A stretch of 64,000 bases of DNA, taken from positions 75,480,705-75,544,704 of the forward strand of contig CP136067.1 in NCBI GenBank assembly GCA_032622095.1, in the 5' to 3' direction. Below are positions 1-11,418 of the stretch, one piece after another; within the stretch, counting starts at the first letter, position 1; the number at the start of each line of letters is the position of its first letter. Source of the stretch: Siphonodentalium dalli. Its lineage: Eukaryota; Mollusca; Scaphopoda; Gadilida; Siphonodentaliidae. The notes beneath the pieces were generated by a model. The model worked only from the letters and a program-made list of their open reading frames with translations, searched no databases and was not told the origin of the DNA. The translations under genes were made by a program, and so were the position numbers.

Positions 1-633
1 TTCCAAAATATATAATAGACTAGAAGGTGACCCGACTTCGTCCGGGCTTTGACCTTGAATTGTCCATTTTGAAGGTCAAGGTCAAGTGGGGTCACGATTT
101 GACCAGTCCAAAAACACTGCCCGGACAAAAGTACCCGACAAACGTGCCCGTCGAAATCCATCCGGTTTTACCCGATTTGACCTTGAATTGATAATTTTGA
201 AGGTCAAGGTCTGGTCGGGGTCACGATTGGACCCGTCCAAAACAATCAGTGGACAAAAGTAACCCCACGTATCAAATTTCGTCGAAATCCCATCAAAATT
301 GGCGATTTGACCTTGAAGTTACCCGATTTCAAGGTCAATGTCACGTCGCACGGGCAAATGAATATGCTTATGAGACTCGCCATAAGAAAGTACCCCCACA
401 TACCAAGTTTCATCGAAATCCCGTGATATTCGGGCGTTTGACCTTGAAATGACCCGATTTCAAGGTTAAGGTGACGTCGCGCGGACAAATTAATATGCCT
501 ATGTTCGTCCCCGGCCGAAAATACCCCCACATACCAAGTTTCATCGAAATCGGTTGGGACGTTTTCGAGTTCATCGCGAACACACACACAGACACACAGA
601 CACACAGACAGATCTTCCAAAATATATAATAGA
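1..633 (+). repeat. AAGGTCA-rich interspersed element with 19-bp direct-repeat flanks
   Basis: The same 19 bases (TTCCAAAATATATAATAGA) stand at 1-19 and 615-633. Between them are four diverged modules built on ACCTTGAA...AAGGTCAAGGTC, the phrase CCCCACATACCAAGTTTCAT twice, and a 3' CACACAGACACACAGACAGAT stretch next to the right flank. This order (modules, CA/CAGA microsatellite tail, direct repeat) fits a short non-autonomous non-LTR element with a target duplication. Because the window starts at base 1, the left repeat could instead be the tail of a preceding tandem copy. The ORFs across it are not coding. Confidence 0.55.
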
Positions 634-815
634 TATACACAACACCACATCCTGGAACACGCGCCCAATGCGCATAAGAACATCGGCCTTGTTAATTAAC
701 ACACACATCCCACATCTCGGCCTGTTACATGGAAATGTACCATTGGGTGACTGTCCACCAGAAGATGGTAGATTATATTTGTTACCAATTTCCGCTTCAA
801 GTTGGGTGGTTGCCT

Positions 816-1000
816 CATGGCGACAATCGGTCTTTCGCTAAACACGTTCCTCAGAAACATCATCAGATCGAGTTCCCCTCGTGGTAAACTACCACCCACA
901 GCTAGAAAAATTACGCACAATCACTACATCTCTGAATGGCATTATTACGAGCGACCTTCATCTCAGGAACGTATTTAGCGAAAGACCGGTTGTCGCCATG
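816..1000. repeat. Inverted repeat (fold-back), ~39-bp arms
   Basis: The arm at 816-854 (starting CATGGCGACAATCGGTCTTT) is the reverse complement of 962-1000 with only a few mismatches, around a ~107-bp loop. It could be a small MITE or a partial fold-back element. No target duplication was recognised. Confidence 0.7.
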
Positions 1001-1195
1001 CACATGTGAGGCTGTTTTGCCAATCAGCGCGTAACTAGTATATTGTCGTCAAGACGTACGATGGTGTACGTAAACAAGAGCCTGCTCGTGTTACAGAGGT
1101 TGTTCTTCTGTTTACATAACACAGCGCAATTCTATTGGTTAATCACACAAAAATGATATAAACGCTCTTTATTATTTCCATATCAGGAAAACAGT
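1001..1195. other. Unassigned stretch
   Basis: No coding signal is seen. Bases 1161-1198 hold a diverged extra copy of the AACGCTCTTTAT motif that starts the repeat at 1196. Confidence 0.4.
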
Positions 1196-1447
1196 AACAA
1201 ATAACGCGCTTTATGTTTACCATATCCGGATCTAAACAAAAGCCAGGTAACGTAACGTTTTTCGCTTTTGTTTCATAACAAAGGGGAAAATTGACAATAA
1301 CATACTGTTTATTCCATATTTCTGATTGGTATAAGAACAAAATCGTCTATATTTTATTATATTTTACTATTCTTTCTGTTTATGGGGGTTTTTGACGGAG
1401 GTGAATATTTTAACAGCATACTCACCGCCAACACCGCCCGGATCTTT
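1196..1447 (+). repeat. Dispersed repeat, copy 1 (second copy at 63683)
   Basis: This segment aligns along its length with 63683-63925. Shared blocks are CTTTATGTTTACCAT, GACAATAACATACTGTTTAT, TTCTTTCTGT and GTTTTTGACGG. The family also shares its CTCTTTATGT(T/C)TACCAT opening with the arms of the large palindrome at 28.9-29.5 kb, so all three are probably pieces of one element. Confidence 0.65.
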
Positions 1448-1574
1448 ACGTGTACGGTGCAGACATGAAACGTACTGTCTTATTATTCCTATTATATGCG
1501 ACCGCTATACTCGCGCGAAAGAGTCACGCCGATATTATGATGAGTTTATTTATATATTAGTTCAACTGCCATAG

Positions 1575-3052
1575 GAAAAATGTTCCCGCCATAGATATGG
1601 ACTTTCTGTTGATTCTTGAAGTGCGAATTTGAAGGTTCCAAATTTGACATTCTCCAATGATCCGCATCCCTTGCGAACAATACCTTCTTTGTCGGTGAAT
1701 TGAGACTTGTTGCAAAAAGTAACAAAAAGTTAATTATAAACTAAAGTAAAATAAATTAATTATTTTCACAAACTTTTATTTTTAATGTGGGGTTTTAAAT
1801 GTTCGAAACAAACATCTACCCGCATTTGTGTGAAACTCTGAACTCGGTCATCTGTATCTACTAGTGAGCGAAAGATTAATTTTGCCCTCGAAAAGTCCAT
1901 TTTAAATTTAATAGGTCCTAACTAGTCCTTAACATTTAACATTAACATGAAGTACATACCTTAATTCTACAAGTTTATTTTGAAGATCATTGAGGCTGTC
2001 TTTTATACCAACGATCTCTCTTCGTTTTCTATTCAAGTGCCGAATTGTCCTAAAATGGAGAGCATAATTATATAGGCGCCTAATATAAACAAAGACATAG
2101 TTGAGTTGCTGACCAATCCGGTCAATTAAATATTGCATGTACCGTACTTATAGTGGTAATGACGTTCATTTATATGGAAGTATAAAACATGATCATCCAA
2201 CGATCAGTCCATGAGAATGAGTCATAATTATAGCCGCACGCCAACGTAGACGGATTCCGGAAGAAATGATGGATGCTGTTTCCGGTGTGTTAATTCTGAA
2301 TAATCGTACACGCAAGAAAACTAACGAAAAGCAGCATACATCGATCTTAGCTCGATTAATTGGTTCTTTGATCACTGCTTTGATAAGCAAAATGGGCTAA
2401 ATGTATAGACAACCATGAAGTGGGGCACGACAAAAACTTGATCGAATAAACAACCAAACAAACTGACACTGTTCATAGTTAAACAATCATCTAATGCAAA
2501 ACCCCCATGTATTCCGGTAAATTGTTAAACAAGAAATGCAGCTGAAAGCATGAAAGCAAAAAAAACATGGACATTTGAATGGTGCGCATGCATGCATGAT
2601 CTTTTAACACTGTTTTAACATCATCTGGTGTGGGATGATGCATACTGATAGCACCATATTGCTAGAAATGTCCGCCTGATTTTTAATTGAATCGTGTCAT
2701 AGTTTAGTTCTCACAGCGAGCCGCCACTAAGGTTTATGTGCAAAATGTTCTGCATTTCCATGTTCACGTCTGACTTCGCGACGTCACTGCCCAAAGTTCA
2801 ATGTTATACTATATTATTTGCACTCTAAAGTTGTAAACTATAGGCCTATAATAACTTATCTCTAATTCTCTATACCATTTAGCATATAATATGTGTTTTG
2901 AATATATAGCATCCCAACTTCCTGATGTTTACAGCAAGAATTTAATTCAGTTCGTTACTTTGAAATAACGTTCGTATTTAATGGGATGCAGCTCTTGGAA
3001 CAGACATGACAATTGGAACTTATTCCCTATTCCTTATTTTCAAAAATGTCGC
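1575..3052. other. Unassigned AT-rich stretch
   Basis: Short ORFs on both strands lack domain-like sequence. No repeat partner was recognised in the window. Confidence 0.4.
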
Positions 3053-3522
3053 TTTCGACCGATTTGACGGCATGGGTGGGTGGCCCGCCCCAAATACCAC
3101 CTAGAAACACCCCGACCCCCACCATCACCCCGGTGGGTGCCACCCCGAGGGGGTGAAAATGGGGTTATGGATCATTTTCGAGAACGGTAAGGATTTCGAC
3201 CGATTTGACGGCATGGGTGGGTGGCCCGCCCCAAATAACACATAGAAACACCCCGACCCCCTATCCATCACTCCCGGGGACGGACAAAATTGAATTTTCT
3301 AAGTAAAAAAAGGGCCATAACTCTGGTGAAAATGGGTGGACGAAACCCACGCTATGCATGTAGCTGTTCCCCCATGCTGCTCTATCACCATACCAAATAA
3401 CAGCTAAATCTGCCAAGCGGTTGCTGAACAATAATGCAAAATGTTTGTACGGACGTACGGACGGTAGGACGGACGTACGGACGGAGACGTCGACGATATA
3501 CTCGCCGACTTCAAGTCGGGGG
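3053..3522 (+). repeat. Short interspersed element with tandem 141-bp module and 3' hairpin
   Basis: A module starting TTTCGACCGATTTGACGGCA occurs at 3053 and again at 3194 (period 141 bp). It is followed by the phrase GGGCCATAACTCTGGTGAAA, then GGACGTACGGACGG repeats (about 3440-3485), then the hairpin CCGACTTCAAGTCGG near 3506-3520. The order phrase, GGAC-type tail, terminal hairpin is the same as in the element at 28209-28883, which suggests related non-autonomous retroelements. Confidence 0.6.
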
Positions 3523-3684
3523 GCATAATAATAACATGCTTATAATTCTATGAACTGAATATTCACGATTTTCGTGGAGGGGTGATTATGGACCGGACCG
3601 GACTGGACCGCATTGTTAATGGGCAGCGAACCACCCTGGTCCGGTCCGTTCCGCATCTCTATAGTGGTGACCCCGGTGAGTTGA

Positions 3685-3800
3685 ACAATCCCAAGTTGGA
3701 CACCCCACAAAGGACAACATGTATCCACACTCCTATCTTACATAACTTGTAATAGAAATGGCAGATCTAATGCGAGGCCAAATTCACCTTTTTAATATTA
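3685..3800 (+). repeat. Dispersed repeat, copy 1 (reverse copy at 55385)
   Basis: The segment reading ...GGACACCCCACAAAGGACAA... through ACATAACTTG, GAAATGGCAGAT and CCAAATTCAC matches the reverse complement of 55385-55510 in order and spacing. The family is unrecognised. Confidence 0.6.
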
Positions 3801-5624
3801 TTGAATTATACTCAAGTAAAATTTAATGAAAGTGTAATTTAATTGAGCATAAACATATAATTCAAATACACAACCGCGCATAATGACGCATGCCTACCCT
3901 TAACGTCAAATGTCAGGCATGTATACAAGAAACAATATTTTTATGATTACAGTTTCTTGAATGAACTGCTCTAACTATCCGCACTTTGAATTTACAAAAT
4001 ATTCATACATGGAAAATGTAAATACTGACTTGGGTTATGCTTCTTGACATACAATGTTGTTTGATGTTATTTTTAGACTGAGTGTTGCGTTCCATGGAGT
4101 TTGGATGTACATGTAAGTTGTCTGATATTTTAAGTGTGGAACGATTTCAACATCTATTTCTTAAATATATCTATCTGCATGTGCCACATTTCTGTTCAGT
4201 TCATGATGCTTGCATGCAATTACAACTTGCCACTGAGAACAAAAAAATATCTCTATGTCTAACTTAGGATATAGTGAAAACTTTGTCCACATGCATAATG
4301 ACTATAACTAAGACGGCAAGTTACTAAGTTAGTCACAATGGCCTAGATTTGTGTTAGTCACAACAACTAAAGATCAGCTTAGTCAAAATGATCAGGATGG
4401 TTGTGAAAGTAATTCCAAGTGTATCCAGCTGACTAATTCTTACGTGGCCATTATATATAACATGGGCAAAAGTTACGTCAGAAAAGCTTGTCAAACAAGA
4501 ATAGAGGTCACACAAGGAACTTACAGAAACGCACAGTACAAAGAGTATGTGAAGTCTGTTTAACCCAGAGGATAGATAATACGTAGACTGGAACTCTTTT
4601 CCAGATTTTATCGTCGAACACTTTAATAGATTCGTTCTTTTGCAAATAAACGTGATAATTTCGATGATGCTATGAGATAGGCCTAATGTCACCCATGTTT
4701 TCATTAGTACTAGAACGGTAAGTATACACATTATGCGTACCTATGTGACTTGGGAAGTGTCTCCTCGAATTGCGAGGCCACTGTTATCGTCACGGCAGCG
4801 GCAAACAAGAGCGAATCGATTAATCCTACTGTTCTCAGCATTATGTTTCGTCCGACTGTTGAAGTGAAGTCTCGGGTTACTCAACGGTGTGCTGAAATTT
4901 GGTTTGATCGCTGTTCTGAAATAAAATAGATACACACTTTGATATAACCGGTGGATTAATTTGCGGAAGCGAACATTTGTTTGTTGATGTACACGTTGTT
5001 CCTACAATTACCATACGCTAAGACATGCATTGTAAAATTACGGACTCGAGGCTACTTTGTAGAAGTAATTAACAGTACATTTACAGGACTTTGGTTCGTT
5101 ATTTTACGGAACAAAGATTAATGACAGGACTTCAATTCACATTTTAGAAGTGTGGCAAAGAAATTATATGTTGTTGGAAAAACGGTAGGCAGCACCTGTT
5201 ATCCCAGTTGTCTAGTTTACATGGAGCTAACTGATCAGCAGCATTCTGCCACTCTCTGGTATGACTAAATTAAATTTCATAATTTGAAGTACAAACTTCA
5301 GTACAGTGGCAGTCAGTGTGAGTCTATCGATTTAACACTACGCCGAATAAAACATCACATTACAGAAGAAATTATGCTGAACAAATAGCCCCAAACGACA
5401 GGGACAACGCGGTTAATGGCTTTATCGATTACGCCCAACAGCATATACTGTATCTACCTTACATGTATGTACATTCTCGAAACGTGAATTGCAGTAAAAC
5501 ATGACGGTGGTATCACTTACGACTATTATGCGTAGCATCATCCCGTGATCAAACCACGTGGCCAATTTATGTGTTGACACTTATACAACTATAAGTATAA
5601 GAGTTGTACGGAACTAGTGTTTAC
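3801..5624. other. Unassigned stretch
   Basis: There is no convincing exon. The longest ORF (minus, 4354-4731) has no recognisable domain and looks like chance. Bases 5030-5110 hold TTACGGA-type motifs like those at 5625-5745. Confidence 0.4.
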
Positions 5625-5745
5625 GCGAAGATAGTACATTGTCCGTAAAAACGTGAAAATGAAAATTTATGTAAATTAACGGAACATCCTTCCAAAATAT
5701 CCGTAATTTTACGTCAAAATGTGATGGTAATTTTGCTACCGGTAC
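5625..5745 (+). repeat. CCGTAATTTTAC-type repeat fragment
   Basis: Contains AAATATCCGTAATTTTACG and AAATGTGATGG followed by GCTACC. The same order occurs at 37205-37265, so the two are diverged copies of one family. Confidence 0.45.
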
Positions 5746-5786
5746 GTTGTGCTATAGCAATATGGAACTTCAATAAGTAATGGTTA

Positions 5787-5865
5787 GAGCACAAGAATAG
5801 TTCTTTACCAGCATCAATCGAGTCGGAGACGAGATTTATTCTGGTAAAGAACCATTCGCGTGCTC
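5787..5865. repeat. Small inverted repeat
   Basis: GAGCACAAGAATAGTTCTTT (5787-) and CTGGTAAAGAACCATTCGCG (5841-) are reverse complements over ~25 bp with two mismatches. A third GAGCACAA lies at 5876. Confidence 0.6.
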
Positions 5866-5879
5866 TGACCGACTTAGAG

Positions 5880-6638
5880 CACAATTGACCGCACATAATG
5901 CGATTATCTCGAAATACGCAATTGATCGTGCGTTGAACACGACGTACAATCCGTGCGCTGGCCGAGATGAACACAATGACCCGTTAGCCACACCAATAAT
6001 CGTGATTACCCATGTAGTGATCGCCGTTGAATGTGAATAAATATGTCCGAAACACACGGATTAACGTGTGACCCGTTTTCACAAACCAAGTCACTCGCAG
6101 ATGTGTTTGGAAAGTCAAATGTGGAAGTCGCATGATTGTGTCTTAATATTATTATATACATTGTAAAAGTGGATCATGAATTCCGAAGAAGTCTGTCTGC
6201 CAGAATGATGACATGGAATTTGGACCTGTAACCAACTATTTTTTGCCAAAGGTAATGCTGCACATCATTATTATGTGACAAACGTGTCGCCTTTTCAAGA
6301 AACTGTTTCGAAATTACTACCATAATAGTCCATTGGTTCCTCCAGATTCTCCAGATACAAGTTCTGTTGTTAGTTATATTGGATATGTGGAGCGCTATGA
6401 TATAGTGAAGTTGTGATTCTGTTGGATTACTAGTATTGTATATATCACTATTTAGTGGTTCTAAATGTAAATGTTAATTCGTTTAGTTTCATCGTTGGAT
6501 TAGTGGTCCTGAGAATATTTCCGGAACTGGATTAGTTTTGTGGAATAATTATAATAAATGTAATTATTCTACTAGTTAATAAATAATTCAACCAATGAAT
6601 GTCTTACTATTGCCACCCCTCCGTTCGTCCTGTTGATG
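5880..6638. other. Unassigned stretch
   Basis: The ORFs here show no domain. No repeat partner was found by eye. Confidence 0.35.
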
Positions 6639-6668
6639 TATATATATATACATGTATATATATATTGT
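6639..6668. repeat. TA microsatellite
   Basis: (TA)n interrupted by CATG, directly left of the fold-back. Confidence 0.9.
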
Positions 6669-6669
6669 A

Positions 6670-7075
6670 TTTTTGGTAAACCACACCCAATTCCCAAGGC
6701 TGGCAAACTAATATTTCAGTGATATCCCATTGTTCGACACGCGCCACTCTTAACAAACAAATCGCGCGGTCGTTTCAATGTAGCTTCAGTTATTATACAA
6801 GAGGACATGCACCCCCCATCCGCACTCCCCTTATACGCCGTCCCTATATATGTGCCTGCTTAGTATATTAGAGGTGCATAAATAGTAACGGCGTATAATG
6901 ACAGTGTGTTTGGGGGAAGCAGAGCGCCGTTCATGCCCCTGTGGCCTCTGGTAATTGAAGCTACTTCGAAGCGCCCGTGCGATTTGTCTGTTGTGAGTTG
7001 CGTGTGCCTAACAATGGGATAATCATTGAACTATTCATTCGCCAGCCTTGGGAATCGGTGTGCTTTACCAAAAAT
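6670..7075. repeat. Fold-back element, ~165-bp arms
   Basis: The left arm from TTTTTGGTAAACCACACCCA (6670-) through ATTCCCAAGGCTGGC, TCCCATTGTT, AAATCGC and TATACGCCGT is matched in order by the reverse complement of the right arm ending TTTACCAAAAA at 7075. Identity is roughly 75-80 percent with small indels. The ends read TTTTTGGTAAA. No target duplication could be fixed because the left flank is (TA)n. Confidence 0.75.
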
Positions 7076-7309
7076 CAGGGAACGGTTGCAACAATGGGAT
7101 TGTGCTCTAAAAAATATTAAAGGATATTTTCCGTAAAATAAAATGAAATTAACTTGCAGTATAACCATTGACATATGTACATATACAGTAGTCAATAGGC
7201 CTACACTCATATGCTGAATTCTCACAAAAAGCAATGGGTTTCAACTGTACGGTTATTTTCGACAGAAAACCCTAGAGCGATCCTGACGTTTTATTTAACA
7301 ATTTCATTT

Positions 7310-8010
7310 TGAATGGGGTATGTAGCACAGTTTTGGGAAGTGCAAGATATTATCGCACTCAAGCGTTTCGTCAGCCTTCTGCTCTTGTGATATCGTTCCG
7401 TGAATCGCTCTCATGCGATAATCACTTCCCTATCCCAAAACAAGAGATCAATTTAATACATGTATGTTTCAAACTCCATGCAGGGTTTACCTCCCTTGGT
7501 GATCCGATAAGACCGCTGCTATCGGCCACATTTTACCCACAATTGGAGGACTTCCGCCATATCAATATATATACCAAGCGATCAGAGCAACATGTTGGTC
7601 TTATTAAGCACAAACAGTATCGAACAACATGTGTGTAATTCCGTACCTTAAGTTTGAAAGTCCCTCTAGAACCAAAGAACTATATTGCGAAACGGTGTGA
7701 TTTGGTTCTCCGATTATTTTATCAACACAAATGTCAAAACGCAAATGGACAACAACATTCATGGCAAGTCAAACACAAGAGATCTAATTTGCTGCCATTT
7801 TGCTAAGGAGTGTGCGAAATTTGTCAACAAAACTACCGCTCTAATTCTCCATTCTGTCAATAACTTTTTCGTGCGGGAATTGTTCTCAAATCACATAGGA
7901 ACTTTGACTTTGGGCGATCGCTGTCTCGCCATTTTGTCTGGAGAAACCTCGCTAAATATAGAAAACCACAGACTAGTGCCCAGCCGGTGACAGAGTCAGA
8001 AAGGAAGTAT
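7310..8010 (-). repeat. Dispersed ~0.6-kb repeat, copy 1 (partner at 57090-57600)
   Basis: Its reverse complement follows 57090-57600 block by block: the AAAACCACAGACTAGTGCCC region, AAATTTGTCAACAAAACTAC, AGAACCAAAGAACTATATTG, AGCAACATGTTG, AGACCGCTGCTATCGGC and TTTACCTCCCTTG. The partner lies at the outer left edge of the satellite-cored fold-back, so this may be a stray end of that family. ORFs at 7309-7638 and 7685-7990 fall in the repeat and are not conserved as frames. Confidence 0.6.
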
Positions 8011-8092
8011 GACTGATGCGCTCTGGTAGAGATTGTGTGTGTATATCTAAAGGATGTATATATGAGAACACAGATGTAATTTTGATGCATGA

Positions 8093-8720
8093 TTTTTTTT
8101 TTTTTTTTTTATATCTTTATTTACATATTAACTTCAAGATACAAAAACATATAGCAATGCGTTTACAAAGTATATTGACACACGTGTTATAAATATAAAT
8201 CAGAAATATAAAGAAGGGGTTGGCTGGATGGTGGGGAGAGGTGCTCATTTATTTTCACGATGAAGTCGTATATGTGGTATGCTCTTTTAACAGTTACTTA
8301 GTGGACTATTCGCATGCGTTGCCTCTAATGACATGAAGTAAAATAAATCAAGAATCAAGTTGAAGTAAATAGTATTGTTTGGTTAGATTGATAGATAAAT
8401 ATATATATAAATGTATTACTCTTATCACTGTATCGTGTTCTTTTTGTATGCAAAAAAACATCTAGCGGGAGAAAAAATCTAGCGGGAGACATTGGCTCAT
8501 TCGTACACTCTTCATATGATTACTACATTTCGTTGACTGCTATCATAACTGGATACCACTCATAGTCGAATTCGTGGATATGGTCGTTGTTAAGAGCTAT
8601 AATCCGTTCAATTCTACATCTATTCTTAATTTCCAAAATAAGTGACTTTAAAGACATGACATCCGGGATGAACTTTGTTGAATAAATATAGTACTTCAAT
8701 AGTGTGATCAGTGTGGTAGT
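8093..8720 (-). pseudogene. LINE 3' end: ORF2 C-terminus, 3'UTR and poly(A)
   Basis: Read on the minus strand, codons ending at a stop at 8523 encode ITLLKYYIYSTKF...IERIIALNNDHIHEF, followed by a tryptophan. This pattern (LxxKYYIY...K, then IEkxIAxxNxxxxxF...W) is the known C-terminal tail of L1/Tx1-like ORF2 proteins. About 410 bp of 3' untranslated sequence follows, then AATAAA (complement of 8117-8122), then 18 A residues (T run at 8093-8110). This is a 5'-truncated insertion. Its 5' limit is unclear, somewhere between about 8720 and 8890. The upstream codons to 8885 are open but do not look like the family. No target duplication was identified. The clade call rests on recall of the family pattern. 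Confidence 0.6.
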
Positions 8721-8772
8721 TATTTTGTTTTTGTTGCCTGTTGTGGGTGGTAGGAGCAAACTTTCCTTTGAT

Positions 8773-8802
8773 GTTCGAACGTAAGAGCTCTTGCGTTCGA
8801 AC
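8773..8802. repeat. 30-bp near-perfect palindrome
   Basis: GTTCGAACGTAAG-AGCT-CTTGCGTTCGAAC, with one mismatch between the halves. It contains two TTCGAA palindromes inside the larger one. Confidence 0.75.
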
Positions 8803-9189
8803 GTGCGAGCTTTTTGTTTACCATGTCCTAAACCAGCCACCGTAGGAAACAACATTTGAGACCATTTATAAAAACTACCCAACAATTCCTCGACACAAAT
8901 TGTTTGGCTCCGGTGGCCATAAATGAACGCAGAGGATCATGGGATGTTAATGGAAATACATAGTCTTGGCGCATTCTCAAAGGAATATAATTTCAGGAAT
9001 GTGACTGTTTGTATCAGATTCAATAGGGAAGTTGGCCTCTTTTTTTTTTAAAGGCACCCACTCTCCGAAATATTTAATCATTAGTTTCTAAAAAAATATC
9101 TCCGATTAGATTTGACCTGAATGTCACCAAATTGATGTCGAAAAAAACCTTATTTTTGTAGAATATATGTCTAATTTTTCATGGCTCCG

Positions 9190-9480
9190 ATGGCAATGTT
9201 CTCCAAACATTGACTATACGGTAGCCCATAATAGGTCCACCGCCGCTGCTATTGGTAAGAATGTGGCACCATATATGCTGGGGTGTGTTTCTCGTGACTG
9301 TTGGTGTATGTTACTGACGTATAGGAGTCCCGGTGGTACTATGGCGGCTGTATCACGCAAAGCATCGACCAGCGGGTGCGGCTTAGCCCATGGTCCACTT
9401 AGGTCGTAAATTGCTTCAATGTTGGTGGTTGAGTTGACTTGGTTCAAGCAATCGGCTAATCACGCCTCTCCGCAGTGTTT
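9190..9480 (-). repeat. Dispersed repeat, copy 1 (partner at 24370)
   Basis: The reverse complement of this segment matches 24370-24625: GGAGAGGCGTGA(T/C)TAGCCGATTG, CTAAGCCGCACC, GGTCGATGC, and TACCACCGGGACTCCTATAC against CACCACCAGGACTCATATAC. The ORFs on both strands are shadows of the repeat. The partner copy has a GGTTCAATCC box, so a SINE origin is possible. Confidence 0.65.
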
Positions 9481-9760
9481 CAGATTAATTTATGTTATCT
9501 GTTGTATAGGTTTTCTGGTGTTTTTCTGGTGTTTTATTTGTTAATTTCGCCTTGATTGTTGAATGTCCAAATCCAGTTCTGCAAACGTCTGTCTCACGGC
9601 GGGGGATATACATGGATGTTGCTATATATGCAGTGGCAAAGGGGTCAAGGCGTCTGCTACGTGCTAGTGTTTGAACCGACCAACAGTTAAGTGTATAGGG
9701 CTATTTGTCGGATAATTTTTGTCATATATTATGGCACATCAACCAAAAAAACGACGAACA

Positions 9761-9808
9761 AGTGATGATTCAGTATTCAGTTTAAGTGATGATTCAGTAT
9801 TAAGCTTA
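9761..9808 (+). repeat. 24-bp tandem duplication in a short ORF
   Basis: AGTGATGATTCAGTATTCAG... and AGTGATGATTCAGTATTAAG... lie head to tail with period 24. They sit in a 69-codon ORF (9719-9928) whose start is MAHQPKKRRTSDDSV. That opening is basic and nuclear-localisation-like, but the rest is hydrophobic and unrecognised. It could be a broken first exon or chance. Confidence 0.4.
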
Positions 9809-9929
9809 AGGCTGTTGAGGGTTTCTTCAATACTTATTTTATTACATATTTTTTTATTCTTCTTTGAAACGAAATTCTTTGGATTTATGATAGACAAAGG
9901 TTTAGCTGGCATTCAAAGAACAAATTGAA

Positions 9930-11408
9930 ATCCGCCAAACAGTACATGGTTCACTCCACGTGATATAATTTCTAAAAAGGTTTAAGCTGATGCTCTTCTC
10001 AAGCCAAACTCACAGGAATGCCTATGTCGGTCTCTCTCCCATAAGACGTTGAATAGCAGCTTGGTAATGTGAGAACCAGTGACGTAACTGGTGTGCCAGA
10101 GTTTGAGATTTTGAATTGGCTCCACGGGAAGTGACGAGTATACACAGGCTTTCGAAATGTTTGAATGGAAAAAAGTTGCTGCTGAATAGTTATATTTTTA
10201 CATTCAATCGCTGTGTGGTTATGTGAGTTTAGCTTTAAATATGATATGTATCAAATGCCAAAAGGAGTGGCCATGGTAAAAAAAACTGAAAACGCAAAGA
10301 AATAATATGTGCGCGATGGTCACGATTACAAAGATTGATCAAAATCTAAGATCTGTCGTGGGCCACGTTGGAAATATTTAGATGATAAGTTCAACAAACA
10401 ATGGTCGCGTTGAAGCTATTATCTGAACATTTCCGGTTGGATAACTACAATGTGTATTTAGTATATAAAGGGTCAAATAAAGTCAAAAGATCGGATATAA
10501 ACACTTATGGCATCTAGGATCCATGTTGGTTTCAAATGTCGCATTGTAAATACTATGGAAGTCGAGACACGATCAGTTATGGTATTTGTGAGTGTAATAT
10601 AATCATATGGGATTGAAAAGCGAGACATCCATTCGGGAAATGTTCTGATGTGGCTATTCGCAAACAGTATCATGCTTTATGTGGGCAGCTTTAATGTCTG
10701 ACGCGGGAGTAGTAAAATCTGGACGACAGTCTACATTAAACGGTTGATAAATGCGTATCTGATCCTATTCTTCGGCAAATCAATTTTCCCGTGATTAAGA
10801 TTCATATCTTAGTGAGCGGGGAAATGTGTAATCAATGAACGGATAGGGCTATACAATAAATCGCGTTATGAAACTGTTGCAAAGATTTGCGATAGCACTT
10901 GTGTGGACGACGCGTATACGTAATATTCATTTGATCGGACCATGAAACCTTATTTAAACACACACATTGGATTGGTGGTTAGTTGGGTGAATAAGGATTT
11001 GTATCGGCGTCCTGTATTTCGTGTGGTGACCTTACTGTACTGCTGTAATTTCCCAAGCCGATTAACAATAAAATCGCACTGATGGAACCCACTAAAAGTC
11101 GACTCCATCCGACCGCATCCGATCATACCGCCCTCGGGAGTTCGAACGAGACAGTTCCTGCACTATCGTGCAGAATAAATCGGTATGTACCAAAGTTCCG
11201 TTCCCCAAGTCGGTTGCTCGAGCGGAACCACCATTGCTAACCACTAACTTACGACCGGTGCCGCCATGGCAGGTACGCAACAACAAAATAGGCACCAACC
11301 GGACATCCCTGTCCATGGAGAGGGATATATACTATCATACTATACCCCTCTGCATTCATGAGCGATCTGGACAAGTCGTTAGCTAAGACGGAAGTGGATA
11401 TATAAGAA
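9930..11408. other. Unassigned stretch
   Basis: No domain-bearing ORF, tRNA or repeat partner was recognised. Confidence 0.35.
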
Positions 11409-11418
11409 GTCCTACATT

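Noticed and set aside
4354-4731. 125-aa minus-strand ORF as a membrane protein
   Set aside because: Hydrophobic composition is expected of AT-rich chance ORFs; no splice sites, homologous pattern or repeat support.
5714-6057. Overlapping 73-86-aa minus-strand ORFs
   Set aside because: They run across a fold-back and lack any domain.
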